Assembly (NCBI RefSeq): GCF_000225505.1 | Contig: NZ_BACI01000026.1 | Span: forward strand, 1 to 64,000 | DNA: 64,000 bases | DNA from: Gordonia alkanivorans NBRC 16433 | GTDB lineage: Bacteria > Actinomycetota > Actinomycetes > Mycobacteriales > Mycobacteriaceae | Direction of reading: 5' to 3' | In this document: piece after piece, positions 33,824 through 42,769 of the stretch | Numbering within the stretch: the first letter of the stretch is position 1 | How the letters are laid out: each line of letters opens with the position of its first letter | Notes under the pieces: generated by a model | Database searches by the model: none | Seen by the model: only the letters and a program-made list of their open reading frames with translations | Told to the model about the DNA's origin: nothing | Translations under genes and position numbers: made by a program

Positions 33824-35242
33824 ATGGCAATCGGCGCACCCTTGAACAGTCCCGACGCGACGGATGCCCCGCAGGGCGGTTACGGCGACAAGGTGCTCGC
33901 CGTCGAACCCGGGGGCAACGAGGCGATCCCGGTCGAGGCTCGCCACGGCGCACCGCGCGGCCTGTTCTGGACCTGGACCGCGCCCAACCTCGAGTTCGCG
34001 ACGATCTTCGTCGGTGTCATCTCGATCCTGTACTTCGGACTGTCGTTCTGGCAGGCCGTCGCGGCGATGGCCATCGGCAACCTGCTGGGGGCGGCGGCGC
34101 ACTTCCTGCTGTCGGCAGAAGGTCCGCTGCACGGGGTTCCGCAGATGGTACTCGGGCGCCTCGCGTTCGGGTACCGCGGCAACATCCTGCCGGCCACCTT
34201 CATGGCGGTGATGTGCGGCGTCGGATGGTTCGCGACGAACAGCGTCAGCGGCGCCTTCGCGTTGTCGACGCTGTTCGGGATCACGCCCTTGCTGGGGTTG
34301 GTGATCATCGTCGTCGCGCAGACCGCCTTCGCGTTCTTCGGGCACAACCTGGTCCAGCGGTTCGAACGCATCGCCGCTCCCGTACTCGCCGTAATCTTCG
34401 TGGTGGGCGCGGTGATCATCTTCGGCAAGTCCCATGTGTCCGCGCCGTCCGCTGACGGTGGCTTCGCCATCGGGGGGTTCCTGCTGACCATGGGTGCCGC
34501 GTTCGGTTACACCGCCGGGTGGACCCCGTATGCCGCCGACTACACGCGCTACCTGCCGCCGACCGTGTCCAAGGTCAAGACGGGGTTGTTCGCCTCTTCC
34601 GGTCTGTTCCTCTCGTGCACGTTCTTGATGGTGGTGGGCGCGGCATCGGTGACCATCGGAGACCCGGTGTCGGACAACCCGACCGAGGCGTTCACCGCCA
34701 ACCTGCCGAGCCTCGTCGCCGATCTCACGCTCCTCGCGATCGCCGTCGGCGCCGTCGCCGCGAACGCGATCAACGTCTACTCCGGTTCGATGGCGTTCCT
34801 CGCCATGGGATTTCGGCTGCCCGTGGGCCTGCAGCGTGCGTTGGTGACGGTGTTCTTCGGCGTCGTCGGCTTCCTCGTCGCCTGGTGGGCCTTGGCCGAC
34901 GCTGCGGCGTCGTATGAGGCGTTCCTGCTCCTCGTCGCGTACTGGATCGGGCCGTGGCTCGGCGTGGTCTTCGCAGATCGCCTGTTGCGCAGGGAGCCGC
35001 CGACCCTCGCACTCCTGTACGACACCCGCTACGCGAACTGGGGTGGCGTCGCGGCGTTCGTGCTCGGCCTGCTCGCCTCGGTCCTGTTGTTCTGCAACCA
35101 GGAGCGGTTCGTCGGGTATGTCGTCAGGGCGATCCCGGAGCTGGGTGACATCGGCGCCTTCGTCGGTTTCGCGCTCGCGTTCGGACTCTATCTGATCCTC
35201 GCCCGGGGACGAGTGGCGCAGTCCCAGCAGTCCCGGTCCTGA
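33824..35242 (+). CDS. NCS1-family nucleobase:cation symporter (cytosine/purine permease)
   Basis: A 472-residue membrane protein with about 12 helices. The N-terminal half has FWTWTAPNLEFATIFVGVIS and GNLLGAAAHFLLSAEGPLHG, then MVLGRLAFGYRGN; GYTAGWTPYAADYTRYLPP is the NCS1 motif after helix 6. It imports cytosine, uracil, purines or allantoin. The adjacent convergent PucR regulator and the deaminase gene beyond it point to cytosine or a purine base. ATG 33824 was chosen at the conserved N-terminus. Confidence 0.87.
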   Translation: MAIGAPLNSPDATDAPQGGYGDKVLAVEPGGNEAIPVEARHGAPRGLFWTWTAPNLEFATIFVGVISILYFGLSFWQAVAAMAIGNLLGAAAHFLLSAEGPLHGVPQMVLGRLAFGYRGNILPATFMAVMCGVGWFATNSVSGAFALSTLFGITPLLGLVIIVVAQTAFAFFGHNLVQRFERIAAPVLAVIFVVGAVIIFGKSHVSAPSADGGFAIGGFLLTMGAAFGYTAGWTPYAADYTRYLPPTVSKVKTGLFASSGLFLSCTFLMVVGAASVTIGDPVSDNPTEAFTANLPSLVADLTLLAIAVGAVAANAINVYSGSMAFLAMGFRLPVGLQRALVTVFFGVVGFLVAWWALADAAASYEAFLLLVAYWIGPWLGVVFADRLLRREPPTLALLYDTRYANWGGVAAFVLGLLASVLLFCNQERFVGYVVRAIPELGDIGAFVGFALAFGLYLILARGRVAQSQQSRS

Positions 35243-35257
35243 GCCGGAGTCCCCGGA

Positions 35258-36814
35258 TCAGACGTCGAGGTCGGTCGATGCCCGGGAGGCGTTGACCGCC
35301 AACAACATCGACGGGTAGACCGCCGCGGCGGTGGGGTCGAACCCCAGCAGGCTCCGGATTCGGTCGAGGCGCTGATAGAGACTCTGCCGCCCGATGTGCA
35401 ACGCCGCCGCCGAGCGCGTCGCGCTACACCCGTGGCGCAGATGGACATCCAGCGTCGCGACCAACTGGGTGGACTGTCTCGCGTCATGTTCCACCAGCGG
35501 GGCCACCAGGGACTGCAGATCCGACCGCGTCTGCGCGTCAAGTGCGTGCACGACATCGTCGGCAACCAGTTCGCGACCGGTGAAGACGCGGCGGGTCCGG
35601 TCTTCGCGGACGTGCAGAGCGGCACGATCGAGACGACGGGCGTTGTTCCGCAACGAATCCGCGATCGCCGCGACGATCTCGATTCCAGGTGAGGAGTCGC
35701 CCAGTCGGAACGTCGCACCGACGACCACGGTGATCCGGCCCGCGCCTCCGGCCGCCTTGTCGACTGCGTCTGCGACGTGGTCGACGGGGTCCTCGGCGTC
35801 AGGGGGCGCCGCGACCAGCCCGAAGACCGTCGCGTCGATCGTCGCCTGGACCAGCCCCGACGTCGCCGCCGCAGCGCGCGTCAGAACCGACTCGGCCATC
35901 CTCGGATCGGGCGCATCGGCCGCCACGGTCACGAGACGTGTGCTGTTGACGGCGGGCACGCCGGCGCCCGCGAGCCGCGCGATCAGGTCCGCGCGTCGCA
36001 GCGCGCGCCCACCGACCATCTCCTCGACGAGGCGCGCGCCGACGACCGAATGCCGTGCGCCCGAGCGGGTCAGCGTCGAGGCGATCGGTCCGGTGGCCAC
36101 CCTCAGCAGGGCGGTGAGCTGGGGAAGGGGCATCTCGGGTCCGTCGCCGGAGGCCACAAGTCGTGCGATCTCACGGTCGCGGACGATCACCGGAACCGAG
36201 ACCGGGGACGCATCGACGAGACGCCATGCCGATCGGTCGTCGTCGACGCCGTGCACGGCGAGGAGTGCACCTCCGGCCCCGACCAGAACCAGTGCCCGCC
36301 CGGTTGTCTCGGCCACGTGCGCGAGCATCCGCGCGACCCCGCCCGGTGCCACGAGGTCGTCGTGCAGGGCGTCGTCGAGTGCTGTGCGGAGTCGTAGTTC
36401 GTCGATCTCGTCGGAGACGATCGCGGTGTTCGCGTCGCGACAGATGTCGATGAACGGCAGGACACGGTTCAGTTCGATGATCGGCAGGCCAACCGATGAC
36501 CCTTCGCGGACCATCTCCTCGGGGACGGCGTCGAAGGTCCGGCCGATCTCGAAAGCGAGTCCGGCGACCCCGCGTTCGGCGAGATCACGCACGTAGTGAC
36601 GCCTCGTGCCGGCGTCGAGGCCGCCGAGTCCCAGCCCCGTGGTGAGCAGGAGCTCCCCGCCGGAGAGCAGCGGCCCGATCTCGAAGATCTCGCTGGAGTG
36701 GACCCATCGGACCGGGACGTCGAGCCGGTCGTGGGCGGTGAGTACCCGAGGGCCGGCGGGATCGAGGTGCCGATGGATGACGTCACGCAACGACGTGACC
36801 GAGGAGCCGGACAT
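35258..36814 (-). CDS. PucR-family transcriptional regulator
   Basis: A 518-residue regulator. The N-terminal PucR domain (about 1-130) includes VRWVHSSEIFEIGPLLSGGE and LLLTTGLGLGGL; a GGDEF-like middle is followed by the C-terminal PucR helix-turn-helix (LDVHLRHGCSATRSAAALHI then GRQSLYQRLDRIRSLLGFDP). PucR proteins activate purine catabolism genes in response to nitrogen and purine status. It lies between the nucleobase permease and the deaminase and likely controls both. ATG 36814 has no ribosome site but TATCGT (minus strand) six bases upstream, so its mRNA is probably leaderless. Confidence 0.88.
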   Translation of the reverse strand: MSGSSVTSLRDVIHRHLDPAGPRVLTAHDRLDVPVRWVHSSEIFEIGPLLSGGELLLTTGLGLGGLDAGTRRHYVRDLAERGVAGLAFEIGRTFDAVPEEMVREGSSVGLPIIELNRVLPFIDICRDANTAIVSDEIDELRLRTALDDALHDDLVAPGGVARMLAHVAETTGRALVLVGAGGALLAVHGVDDDRSAWRLVDASPVSVPVIVRDREIARLVASGDGPEMPLPQLTALLRVATGPIASTLTRSGARHSVVGARLVEEMVGGRALRRADLIARLAGAGVPAVNSTRLVTVAADAPDPRMAESVLTRAAAATSGLVQATIDATVFGLVAAPPDAEDPVDHVADAVDKAAGGAGRITVVVGATFRLGDSSPGIEIVAAIADSLRNNARRLDRAALHVREDRTRRVFTGRELVADDVVHALDAQTRSDLQSLVAPLVEHDARQSTQLVATLDVHLRHGCSATRSAAALHIGRQSLYQRLDRIRSLLGFDPTAAAVYPSMLLAVNASRASTDLDV

Positions 36815-36820
36815 GAGAGG

Positions 36821-36856
36821 ACGATATGCACGTTCGGCGTCGTGTGCAGTACGACG
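36821..36856. promoter_or_regulatory. pucR/deaminase divergent control region
   Basis: On the minus strand TATCGT (36826-36821) ends six bases before the pucR ATG. To its right CGTCGT (36838-36843) and ACGACG (36851-36856) form an inverted repeat across GTGCAGT. The repeat could be a regulator site for the 86-bp divergent region; the binding protein is inferred to be PucR. Confidence 0.4.
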
Positions 36857-36900
36857 AAGTGTCAGTTGCCGCTCGCCGGCCGGGTGGGCACCCTGTCGGT

Positions 36901-37395
36901 ATGAGTTCCCGCACCGACGCCGTCTCGGGTATCGACCTCTCGCACCTGCTCGACACGGCCTACCGACAGGCCCGCCTGGGTCTCGACGAGGGCGGCATCC
37001 CGATCGGTGCCGCCTTGTTCTCCGCCGGCGGAGAGCTCCTCGGCGAGGGGCGTAATCGCCGTGTCCAACACGACGATCCGTCGGTGCACGGTGAGACCGA
37101 CGCGTTCCGCGCGGCCGGCCGGCAGCGGGATTATTCGTCGACGATCATGGTCACGACCCTCGCACCATGCTGGTATTGCAGCGGCCTGATCCGGCAGTTC
37201 GGCATCGGCGCGGTGGTCATCGGGGAGAACCGTACGTTCCAGGGCGGCGAGGACTGGCTCGCCGAACTCGGAATCCCGGTCACGATCCTCGACGACCAGC
37301 GCTGCGTGACGATGATGACGGAGTTCATCGACGCCGAACCCGCCCTGTGGAACGAGGACATCGGCGTCGCCGATGAGGATGGCGACGAGGCATGA
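36901..37395 (+). CDS. Nucleoside/nucleobase deaminase (cytosine deaminase-like)
   Basis: A 164-residue zinc hydrolase of the cytidine deaminase fold. His63 and the proton-shuttle Glu65 are in VHGETDAF, and Cys90 and Cys93 are in APCWYCSGLI. The layout resembles yeast-type cytosine deaminase (FCY1) and guanine deaminases. The ammonia released would serve as nitrogen source. ATG 36901 is the conserved start; the stop overlaps the next start (ATGA at 37392-37395). With the NCS1 permease and PucR it forms a nucleobase-use module. Confidence 0.85.
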   Translation: MSSRTDAVSGIDLSHLLDTAYRQARLGLDEGGIPIGAALFSAGGELLGEGRNRRVQHDDPSVHGETDAFRAAGRQRDYSSTIMVTTLAPCWYCSGLIRQFGIGAVVIGENRTFQGGEDWLAELGIPVTILDDQRCVTMMTEFIDAEPALWNEDIGVADEDGDEA

Positions 37396-38363
37396 CCGAC
37401 AGTCCGATCCTCACCGTCGACCTGTCCCGCTGGCGCGCGGGCGGAGCCGATGCCGCGGCGGTGTGCGCCGCGGTGGACGAATCCTTGCAAAAGGCGGGGT
37501 TTCTGCTGGTCACCGGACACGGTATCGACCCGGTGTTACCTGCCGAGCTGCGTGCGGCGGCGCGGGCGTTCTTCGCGTTGCCGGCCGAGGTGAAGCAGAA
37601 GTACGCGGTCGGCGTCGGCGGGCGCGGCTGGATCGGGCCGGGGATGGAGGCCAACGGATATGCCGAAGGTACCGAGACCCCGCCGGATCTGAAGGAGACC
37701 TACAACTCCGGTGCGCAGACGCCGGTGGGTGTCCCGGAGGTCGACGACTACTGGTTCGCGCCAGACGTCTGGCCGATCGAGGCGCCCCGGTTGAAGGAAC
37801 TGTTCACCGCGTGGACCGCGCAGTGCAAGACGCTCTCCGACGACCTGCTCGCCCTGATGGCCGCGTCACTCGGGTTCGCCGCCGCCGACAATCCGTTCCG
37901 CGACCTCGCCGGGAACGCCACCTGGACGTCGAACATCAATCACTACCCGGCGATGGCGGTGGTGGGTGAACCCGAACCGGGGCAGTACCGCATCGGGCCG
38001 CACACCGACTTCGGGACCGTGACCGTGCTCGACCGGGAACCCGGCTCCGGCGGGTTGCAGGTCTACAGCGAGGACGGCGGCTGGGCGGACGCTCCGTACC
38101 ACCCGGCCGCACTGACGGTGAACATCGGGGACCTGCTCGAGTACTGGTCCGGTGGACGGTGGCCGGCGGGACGCCATCGCGTGCTGCCGCCACAGCCCGA
38201 CGCCCCCGAAGAAGACCTGATGTCGCTGATCTTCTTCTACGAGCTCGACCATGACGCGGTGGTTACCCCGATCGGGAAACCACTCGGACGGCGAGCAGGC
38301 CTCGAACCCGTGGTGTCCGGGGAGTTCATCCGGGAGCGTCTCGACGCGATCACCGTCGGCTGA
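37392..38363 (+). CDS. Isopenicillin N synthase-family non-heme iron oxygenase
   Basis: A 323-residue double-stranded beta-helix oxygenase. The N-terminal DIOX_N part (SLQKAGFLLVTGHGI) precedes the iron triad: His204 and Asp206 in GPHTDFG and His262 in PAGRHRV. The Arg of the usual RxS motif that binds 2-oxoglutarate is not seen; the position reads LMS (276-278). It is coupled by a 4-nt overlap to the deaminase. Fungal thymine-7-hydroxylase belongs to this family, so oxidation of a pyrimidine or purine base is a reasonable guess but unproven. Confidence 0.82.
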   Translation: MTDSPILTVDLSRWRAGGADAAAVCAAVDESLQKAGFLLVTGHGIDPVLPAELRAAARAFFALPAEVKQKYAVGVGGRGWIGPGMEANGYAEGTETPPDLKETYNSGAQTPVGVPEVDDYWFAPDVWPIEAPRLKELFTAWTAQCKTLSDDLLALMAASLGFAAADNPFRDLAGNATWTSNINHYPAMAVVGEPEPGQYRIGPHTDFGTVTVLDREPGSGGLQVYSEDGGWADAPYHPAALTVNIGDLLEYWSGGRWPAGRHRVLPPQPDAPEEDLMSLIFFYELDHDAVVTPIGKPLGRRAGLEPVVSGEFIRERLDAITVG

Positions 38364-38375
38364 ACGCGGGTCCGG

Positions 38376-39683
38376 TCACGGGATCGCGCCGAACGGGTTG
38401 CCGCCGAAGGGGAGTCGTGGACCTCCGGACTGCCCGTCGGATTCGGGCACCGTCGTCTGCTGCTTGTCGACGGTGCTGCCCAGCTTCACCTGGACGGTCC
38501 GGGCATCCGATCCCGAGCCGATGGTCACGGGTACCGTCGCGCCCGGGGCGTGCGTCAGGACCTGTGCCATCAGATCGGCGTAGTCGGCGACGGGGGTGTC
38601 ACCGATCTTCGTGATCACGTCGCCGCTCGAGATACCCGCCGAGGCGGCTGGTCCGCCCTGTTGCACCGTGACCTTCGCGCCGTCCCCCCGGCTCGATGAT
38701 GACAACGAACCCGATACGCCCAGAACAGGTTTCGAGGCCTCGCCACTCTTCAGCAACTGGTTCGCGATACGTTCGGCGGTGTTGATCGGGATGGCGAAGC
38801 CGAGGCCGAAGGACTGCGGCCCGCCCGTCGAGGCCTGCCCGGTGTCGACGGCGGAGTTCACCGCGACGACCTGACCTTGCAGATTCACCAGCGGCCCACC
38901 GGAATTGCCGGGGTTGATGGGGGTGTCGGTCTGCAGGCCGTTGTAGACGGTGACCCCTGAACCCGTGTCGTCGCCGGCGGTCACGGTTCGCGAGAGCGCG
39001 CTGACGATGCCGGACGTCACCGTGTTCGAGAGACTGTCGGGGCTGCCGACGGCCACCACCTGTTCGCCGACCTGCAGCGCGTCCGAGTCACCGAGCGTCG
39101 CAGGGGTGAGACCCGACGCGCCGTCGAGCTTGATCACCGCGAGGTCGTACGACGGCGAGGTCCCGGTGACCGAGGCCGGGTACTGCTTGCCGTCGCTGGT
39201 CGTCACGACGATCTTGCTGCCCGATCCGGCACCGGCGACGACGTGGTTGTTGGTGAGTACATAGCCGTCCGACGACAGGACGATGCCGCTGCCGACTGCG
39301 CTGCCCTGGGCCATCTGCACCTTGATGTCGGCGGTTGACGCCGACGCCACCTTCGCCGCGTAGGTGATCGACCCCGGTTTGGCGTCGGCGGCCGTCACCG
39401 CGTTCGCGGGCTGGGAACTGAGTATCGGTGGCGTTGATGCGGCCTGGTGGTCGAGCAGCGCGCTGCCGCCGACGCCGATGGCGCCGCCGAACAGCCCGGC
39501 GAGCAGGGCAGTGACGATGATCGGCTTCGTGACGGTACGGGGCCGCGGAGGCGGGGATGGCGTAGCGGCCGCAGATGGTGAAACGAAGGGCGGACCGTCC
39601 CACCCGCCATACGGGGGTAGGGGATGGCCGGGCTGCCCCAGCGGTTCGGTGGGCGTGTGGTCGGGGGACTGAGGTGCGTTCAC
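38376..39683 (-). CDS. HtrA/DegP-type S1C serine protease with PDZ domain (PepD-like)
   Basis: A 435-residue membrane-anchored protease. A Pro-rich cytoplasmic tail leads to one transmembrane helix (PIIVTALLAGLFGGAIGVGG). The trypsin-like domain has catalytic His in LTNNHVVAG, Asp in SYDLAVIKL and Ser in PGNSGGPL. The PDZ domain follows (AGISSGDVITKIGDTPVADY). It resembles mycobacterial PepD and HtrA proteins that degrade misfolded proteins at the cell envelope. GTG 39683 was chosen at the conserved NAPQSP start. It converges on the oxygenase gene. Confidence 0.9.
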   Translation of the reverse strand: MNAPQSPDHTPTEPLGQPGHPLPPYGGWDGPPFVSPSAAATPSPPPRPRTVTKPIIVTALLAGLFGGAIGVGGSALLDHQAASTPPILSSQPANAVTAADAKPGSITYAAKVASASTADIKVQMAQGSAVGSGIVLSSDGYVLTNNHVVAGAGSGSKIVVTTSDGKQYPASVTGTSPSYDLAVIKLDGASGLTPATLGDSDALQVGEQVVAVGSPDSLSNTVTSGIVSALSRTVTAGDDTGSGVTVYNGLQTDTPINPGNSGGPLVNLQGQVVAVNSAVDTGQASTGGPQSFGLGFAIPINTAERIANQLLKSGEASKPVLGVSGSLSSSSRGDGAKVTVQQGGPAASAGISSGDVITKIGDTPVADYADLMAQVLTHAPGATVPVTIGSGSDARTVQVKLGSTVDKQQTTVPESDGQSGGPRLPFGGNPFGAIP

Positions 39684-39783
39684 GGGACCACGATGCCGGG
39701 CATTGTTGAGAGTAAGCCGGTGGTTACCTGCGAACTTCCTGGCAACCCGGCCGTCGGGTTTCAGCTGTTTCTCGGCTTTGCTG

Positions 39784-40287
39784 TCATGCGTTGTGGGTCG
39801 GGAGTCGCGTGTGCGGCCGGGCTGCGGCGAGTCCGGCCAGCCGTTCGAGATCCTCGGCGAGCGCGGCACGCCGATCCCGGTGCCCCTTGATGAGCCACCA
39901 GTAGAAGCGGTCGAAACCCCGTGCGACGTGGAGCAAATCGTACGTCTGCACGATCCGCGTGCCGTTCGCCTCCGGCTCGAGCGTGATCCGCCATTCGGTG
40001 CTGTCGATCTTGCCCATCAGTCCGATGGTCTTCCAGGCCAGTACACGTGGCGGTTCGACCACGGTGAACACGCATGACCGGTTCCACAGGTAGATGCCGG
40101 ACCTGTTGGTACCGCGGAAACGAACGCCGGGTGCCGCCGCGTTCTCGGGGCCGACCCAGCGCGCACCTCGGCACTCATGGCTCCACTCGCCGACCCGCGT
40201 CACGTCGCAGATGATCGCGAAAACGGCCTCGGGCGGGGCGTCGGCGAATGCTTCGTTGCGACCGTGGTGGGCGAGACGCCGAGTCAT
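39784..40287 (-). CDS. SRPBCC-family (polyketide cyclase-like) protein
   Basis: A 167-residue START-like protein: ADAPPEAVFAIICDVTRVGE opens the fold, followed by ECRGARWVGPENAAAPGVRF and VLAWKTIGLMGKIDSTEWRI; the long C-terminal helix (RRAALAEDLERLAGLAAARP) closes the pocket. It binds an unknown hydrophobic ligand. ATG 40287 overlaps the stop of the upstream hemerythrin gene (ATGA 40284-40287), so the two are translated together. Confidence 0.8.
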   Translation of the reverse strand: MTRRLAHHGRNEAFADAPPEAVFAIICDVTRVGEWSHECRGARWVGPENAAAPGVRFRGTNRSGIYLWNRSCVFTVVEPPRVLAWKTIGLMGKIDSTEWRITLEPEANGTRIVQTYDLLHVARGFDRFYWWLIKGHRDRRAALAEDLERLAGLAAARPHTRLPTHNA

Positions 40288-40991
40288 GACGCGTTCCTCG
40301 CGCCGACGGCGACCGGACCGATCCTCGACGCCGGACCGTGTCCCCACATGAGTTCGGCCCGACGCCGGTAACCGCGGGCGAAGCCGTGCACGAGGATGAA
40401 CCGCGGGATGGCCGGCACGACACCGTAGATCAGATCTCGGTCTTCGTCTCCGAGGCCGTCGACGACCCAGTGGCCCTCTCGGCCGAGTTCGGCGAATCCC
40501 TTTGGCTTGACGAAATACTCGTGTTCGACGTCGCGGAACTCCGCGGTGCTGATAGTTGCCGCGACGACCGGCATGGCGTCGAGCTCCTCACGTTCGAGGT
40601 GGGGAAGCAGTACATCGGAGAGTCGATCCAGTGCGCGGATCAATGCCTCCCGTGACTCCGTGCTCACGCGGTAGTCAGAGGCGGCATCGACCAAAGCGTC
40701 GACGGCGGGGGCGATGCGAAGGTGGTCGGCTTCCATGTCATCGAGAAGTGCTGCGGCACCGGGGTTCCTCGACCGGATGAGCGGCCACAGTCCCTCGTCC
40801 TCGCCGGTGTGGTGGAGATGGAGGAAGTGCATCATCCATGTGAGGTGGTCGGCGAGGGCGCGCCGTCGGGCATCGTCGGGATGGGGCGGTGACGTGAGAA
40901 CGACACGGGTACGCCGTAAGTCGCGGCGGAGCGCGCTGTGCACGACGCCCATGCTCCGGGTGTCGGCGGGTTCGTGCGGGGTGGTGGACAT
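40284..40991 (-). CDS. Hemerythrin HHE domain protein
   Basis: A 235-residue protein. The four-helix diiron domain fills residues 1-150, with ligand candidates in HLHHTGEDEG, DHLRIAPAV and LPHLEREELD. Residues 160-235 add an extra domain (EYFVKPKGFAELGREGHWVV, VVPAIPRFILVHGFARGYRR). HHE proteins bind O2, NO or iron or act as sensors. It is first in a two-gene operon with an SRPBCC protein, and a TetR gene lies 30 nt upstream on the same strand, so the three may form one unit. Confidence 0.83.
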   Translation of the reverse strand: MSTTPHEPADTRSMGVVHSALRRDLRRTRVVLTSPPHPDDARRRALADHLTWMMHFLHLHHTGEDEGLWPLIRSRNPGAAALLDDMEADHLRIAPAVDALVDAASDYRVSTESREALIRALDRLSDVLLPHLEREELDAMPVVAATISTAEFRDVEHEYFVKPKGFAELGREGHWVVDGLGDEDRDLIYGVVPAIPRFILVHGFARGYRRRAELMWGHGPASRIGPVAVGARNAS

Positions 40992-41021
40992 GGCGCTGTC
41001 CTCTCATTCGAAGGGCTGGAG

Positions 41022-41669
41022 TCAATTTGGACCGAGCAGCCGCAGGGTGGCGTCGGCGAGCCAGTTCCGATAGCGCGTCTGGCTCCATCCGGCGTTATTG
41101 ACGAGCAGGTCGTAGACCTCGGTGCTGATCACCGCCCACAGCCCCCCGGCTTCGTCGTCGGTGAGCGTGCGTCCGGCGATCGATTCGCCGGCGGTCCGCA
41201 CGTCCGACCGTTGACGGCGGTACGCGTCGGCGAGCCGGGCGGCGAGTTCGGGGTCGAAAGAGGCGCCTTCCCGCAGCGCGCGGTACAGACCCGCGGTTCT
41301 GCCGTAGACCTCGGCGGCCAGGGCGGCGCCGGCTGCCGCACGTTCACGACGATTGCCGGCGGACATCGCGGCGAACCCCGGGCGCTCGACGAGGGGGACC
41401 GGACGATCGTCCCCGACGACCGCCACGTCGAACGCGGCGAGGAAAAGCCTTGTCTTCGAGCCGAATTTGGCATAGACGGTCTCGAAGGACACGCCGGCCC
41501 CGGCCGCGATCTCGCGTACCCCGACCGACCATCCACGCTCGGCGAACATCCTGATGGCCGTGTCGAGCACACGTGCGCGGGTTTCAGCCGCCTGGTCACG
41601 TCGCAGTGACGAGTCGTAGCTTCTCCGCGTCGCGGTGGCTGCGGAGGACTGCGGGTCTGACGTGCCCAT
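41022..41669 (-). CDS. TetR/AcrR-family transcriptional regulator
   Basis: A 215-residue repressor. The DNA-binding domain runs TRARVLDTAIRMFAERGWSV, GVREIAAGAGVSFETVYAKF and GSKTRLFLAAF. The C-terminal domain (VYGRTAGLYRALREGASFDP, WAVISTEVYDLLVNNAGWSQ) matches the type found near many oxygenase and hemerythrin genes. ATG 41669 was chosen; a TTG at 41693 is in frame. It lies immediately upstream of the hemerythrin-SRPBCC pair on the same strand and divergent from the AraC-GyrI gene. Confidence 0.85.
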   Translation of the reverse strand: MGTSDPQSSAATATRRSYDSSLRRDQAAETRARVLDTAIRMFAERGWSVGVREIAAGAGVSFETVYAKFGSKTRLFLAAFDVAVVGDDRPVPLVERPGFAAMSAGNRRERAAAGAALAAEVYGRTAGLYRALREGASFDPELAARLADAYRRQRSDVRTAGESIAGRTLTDDEAGGLWAVISTEVYDLLVNNAGWSQTRYRNWLADATLRLLGPN

Positions 41670-41871
41670 ACCTGAGTATGCGACTGGGTTCAATTCAATA
41701 CAAGGGGTGTCAGACGAAAAGTTCGAGCGAGTGATCTGCGCGGCGCCGTTTCATAGCTCGAAGCCGCGGTGGGCGCGAGTCGGAGCTATGGAACGCGCTG
41801 ATAATTCCTGCCCGGAACGATCGGGTCCGGGGCCATGCAGAGGGACCATGATCATGGACGAAAGGAGAGCC

Positions 41872-42735
41872 ATGATCGGCACGCTCAACGCACTCGTCGA
41901 CCTCGTCGACCGGACCACCGACGAGCCCATCGACCTGGCCGGATTCGCCCGGTCCAACGGGACGACGGAGTATCACCTGCGTCGGATGTTCGCCTCGCTG
42001 GCCGGGATGCCGTTCTCGGAGTACGTGCGGCGTCGTCGGATGACCCTCGCGGCAACGGATCTCGTGAGCAGCCACACCGGCCTGCTGGATCTCGCGGTGC
42101 GCTACGGCTATTCGTCGGTCGAGGCGTTCGGCCGGGCCTTTCGCACGGTTCATGGAGTGTCACCGTCGGACGTGCGGGCACATGGCGGTCCTTTCGCAAC
42201 ACAAGCCGTACTCAGGTTTCGCCTGATCGTCGAAGGGAGTCGTCCCATGGACGTCACGATCACCGACCGACCCGCATTCGTACTCGCCGGGCACGCAGCA
42301 CAGGTGCCGCTCATCTACGAGGGGGTCAATCCGCACATCCAGCAGCACATCGCGTCGATCGCGCCCGAGGAACACGCCCGACTCAAGTCGCTCAACGACA
42401 CCGAACCCGCCGGCATCCTGGCCATCACGGACGGAAGCGAGCCCGACGCGCCCGAAGGGATACTGGTCACCTACCTGCACGGTGTTGCGCTGCAGCACGA
42501 TTCGACGGTGCCGGCGGACCTGTCGGGCATCCCGGTGACCGCCGGGGCGTGGGCCACATTTCGGTCGTCCGGTCCGTTCCCGCAGACGCTCCAGAAGACC
42601 TGGGCCGCGACGGCCACCGAGTGGTTCCCGTCGAATCCGTGGCGACTGCGGCCCGGCCCCACATTCGTGCGCTACCTCGAACTGACCGCGTCGTACGCCG
42701 ACGCCGAGATCTGGATGCCGGTCGAACGAGCCTGA
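41872..42735 (+). CDS. AraC-family regulator with GyrI-like effector domain
   Basis: A 287-residue activator-type protein. Residues 1-110 hold two helix-turn-helix units (IDLAGFARSNGTTEYHLRRM and LLDLAVRYGYSSVEAFGRAF), then RTVHGVSPSDVRAHGG. Residues 120-287 form a GyrI-like (SOUL/BmrR) ligand domain starting MDVTITDRPAFVLAGHAAQV and ending with LRPGPTFVRYLELTASYADA, the YE(x)Y-like end typical of this fold. ATG 41872 has AAAGGAG a few bases upstream. The effector is probably a lipophilic or cationic drug-like compound. Its targets are unknown; the divergent TetR region is one possibility. Confidence 0.83.
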   Translation: MIGTLNALVDLVDRTTDEPIDLAGFARSNGTTEYHLRRMFASLAGMPFSEYVRRRRMTLAATDLVSSHTGLLDLAVRYGYSSVEAFGRAFRTVHGVSPSDVRAHGGPFATQAVLRFRLIVEGSRPMDVTITDRPAFVLAGHAAQVPLIYEGVNPHIQQHIASIAPEEHARLKSLNDTEPAGILAITDGSEPDAPEGILVTYLHGVALQHDSTVPADLSGIPVTAGAWATFRSSGPFPQTLQKTWAATATEWFPSNPWRLRPGPTFVRYLELTASYADAEIWMPVERA

Positions 42736-42769
42736 GCACCACAGAACGGCGGCGAGGCCGACGAGGCGG

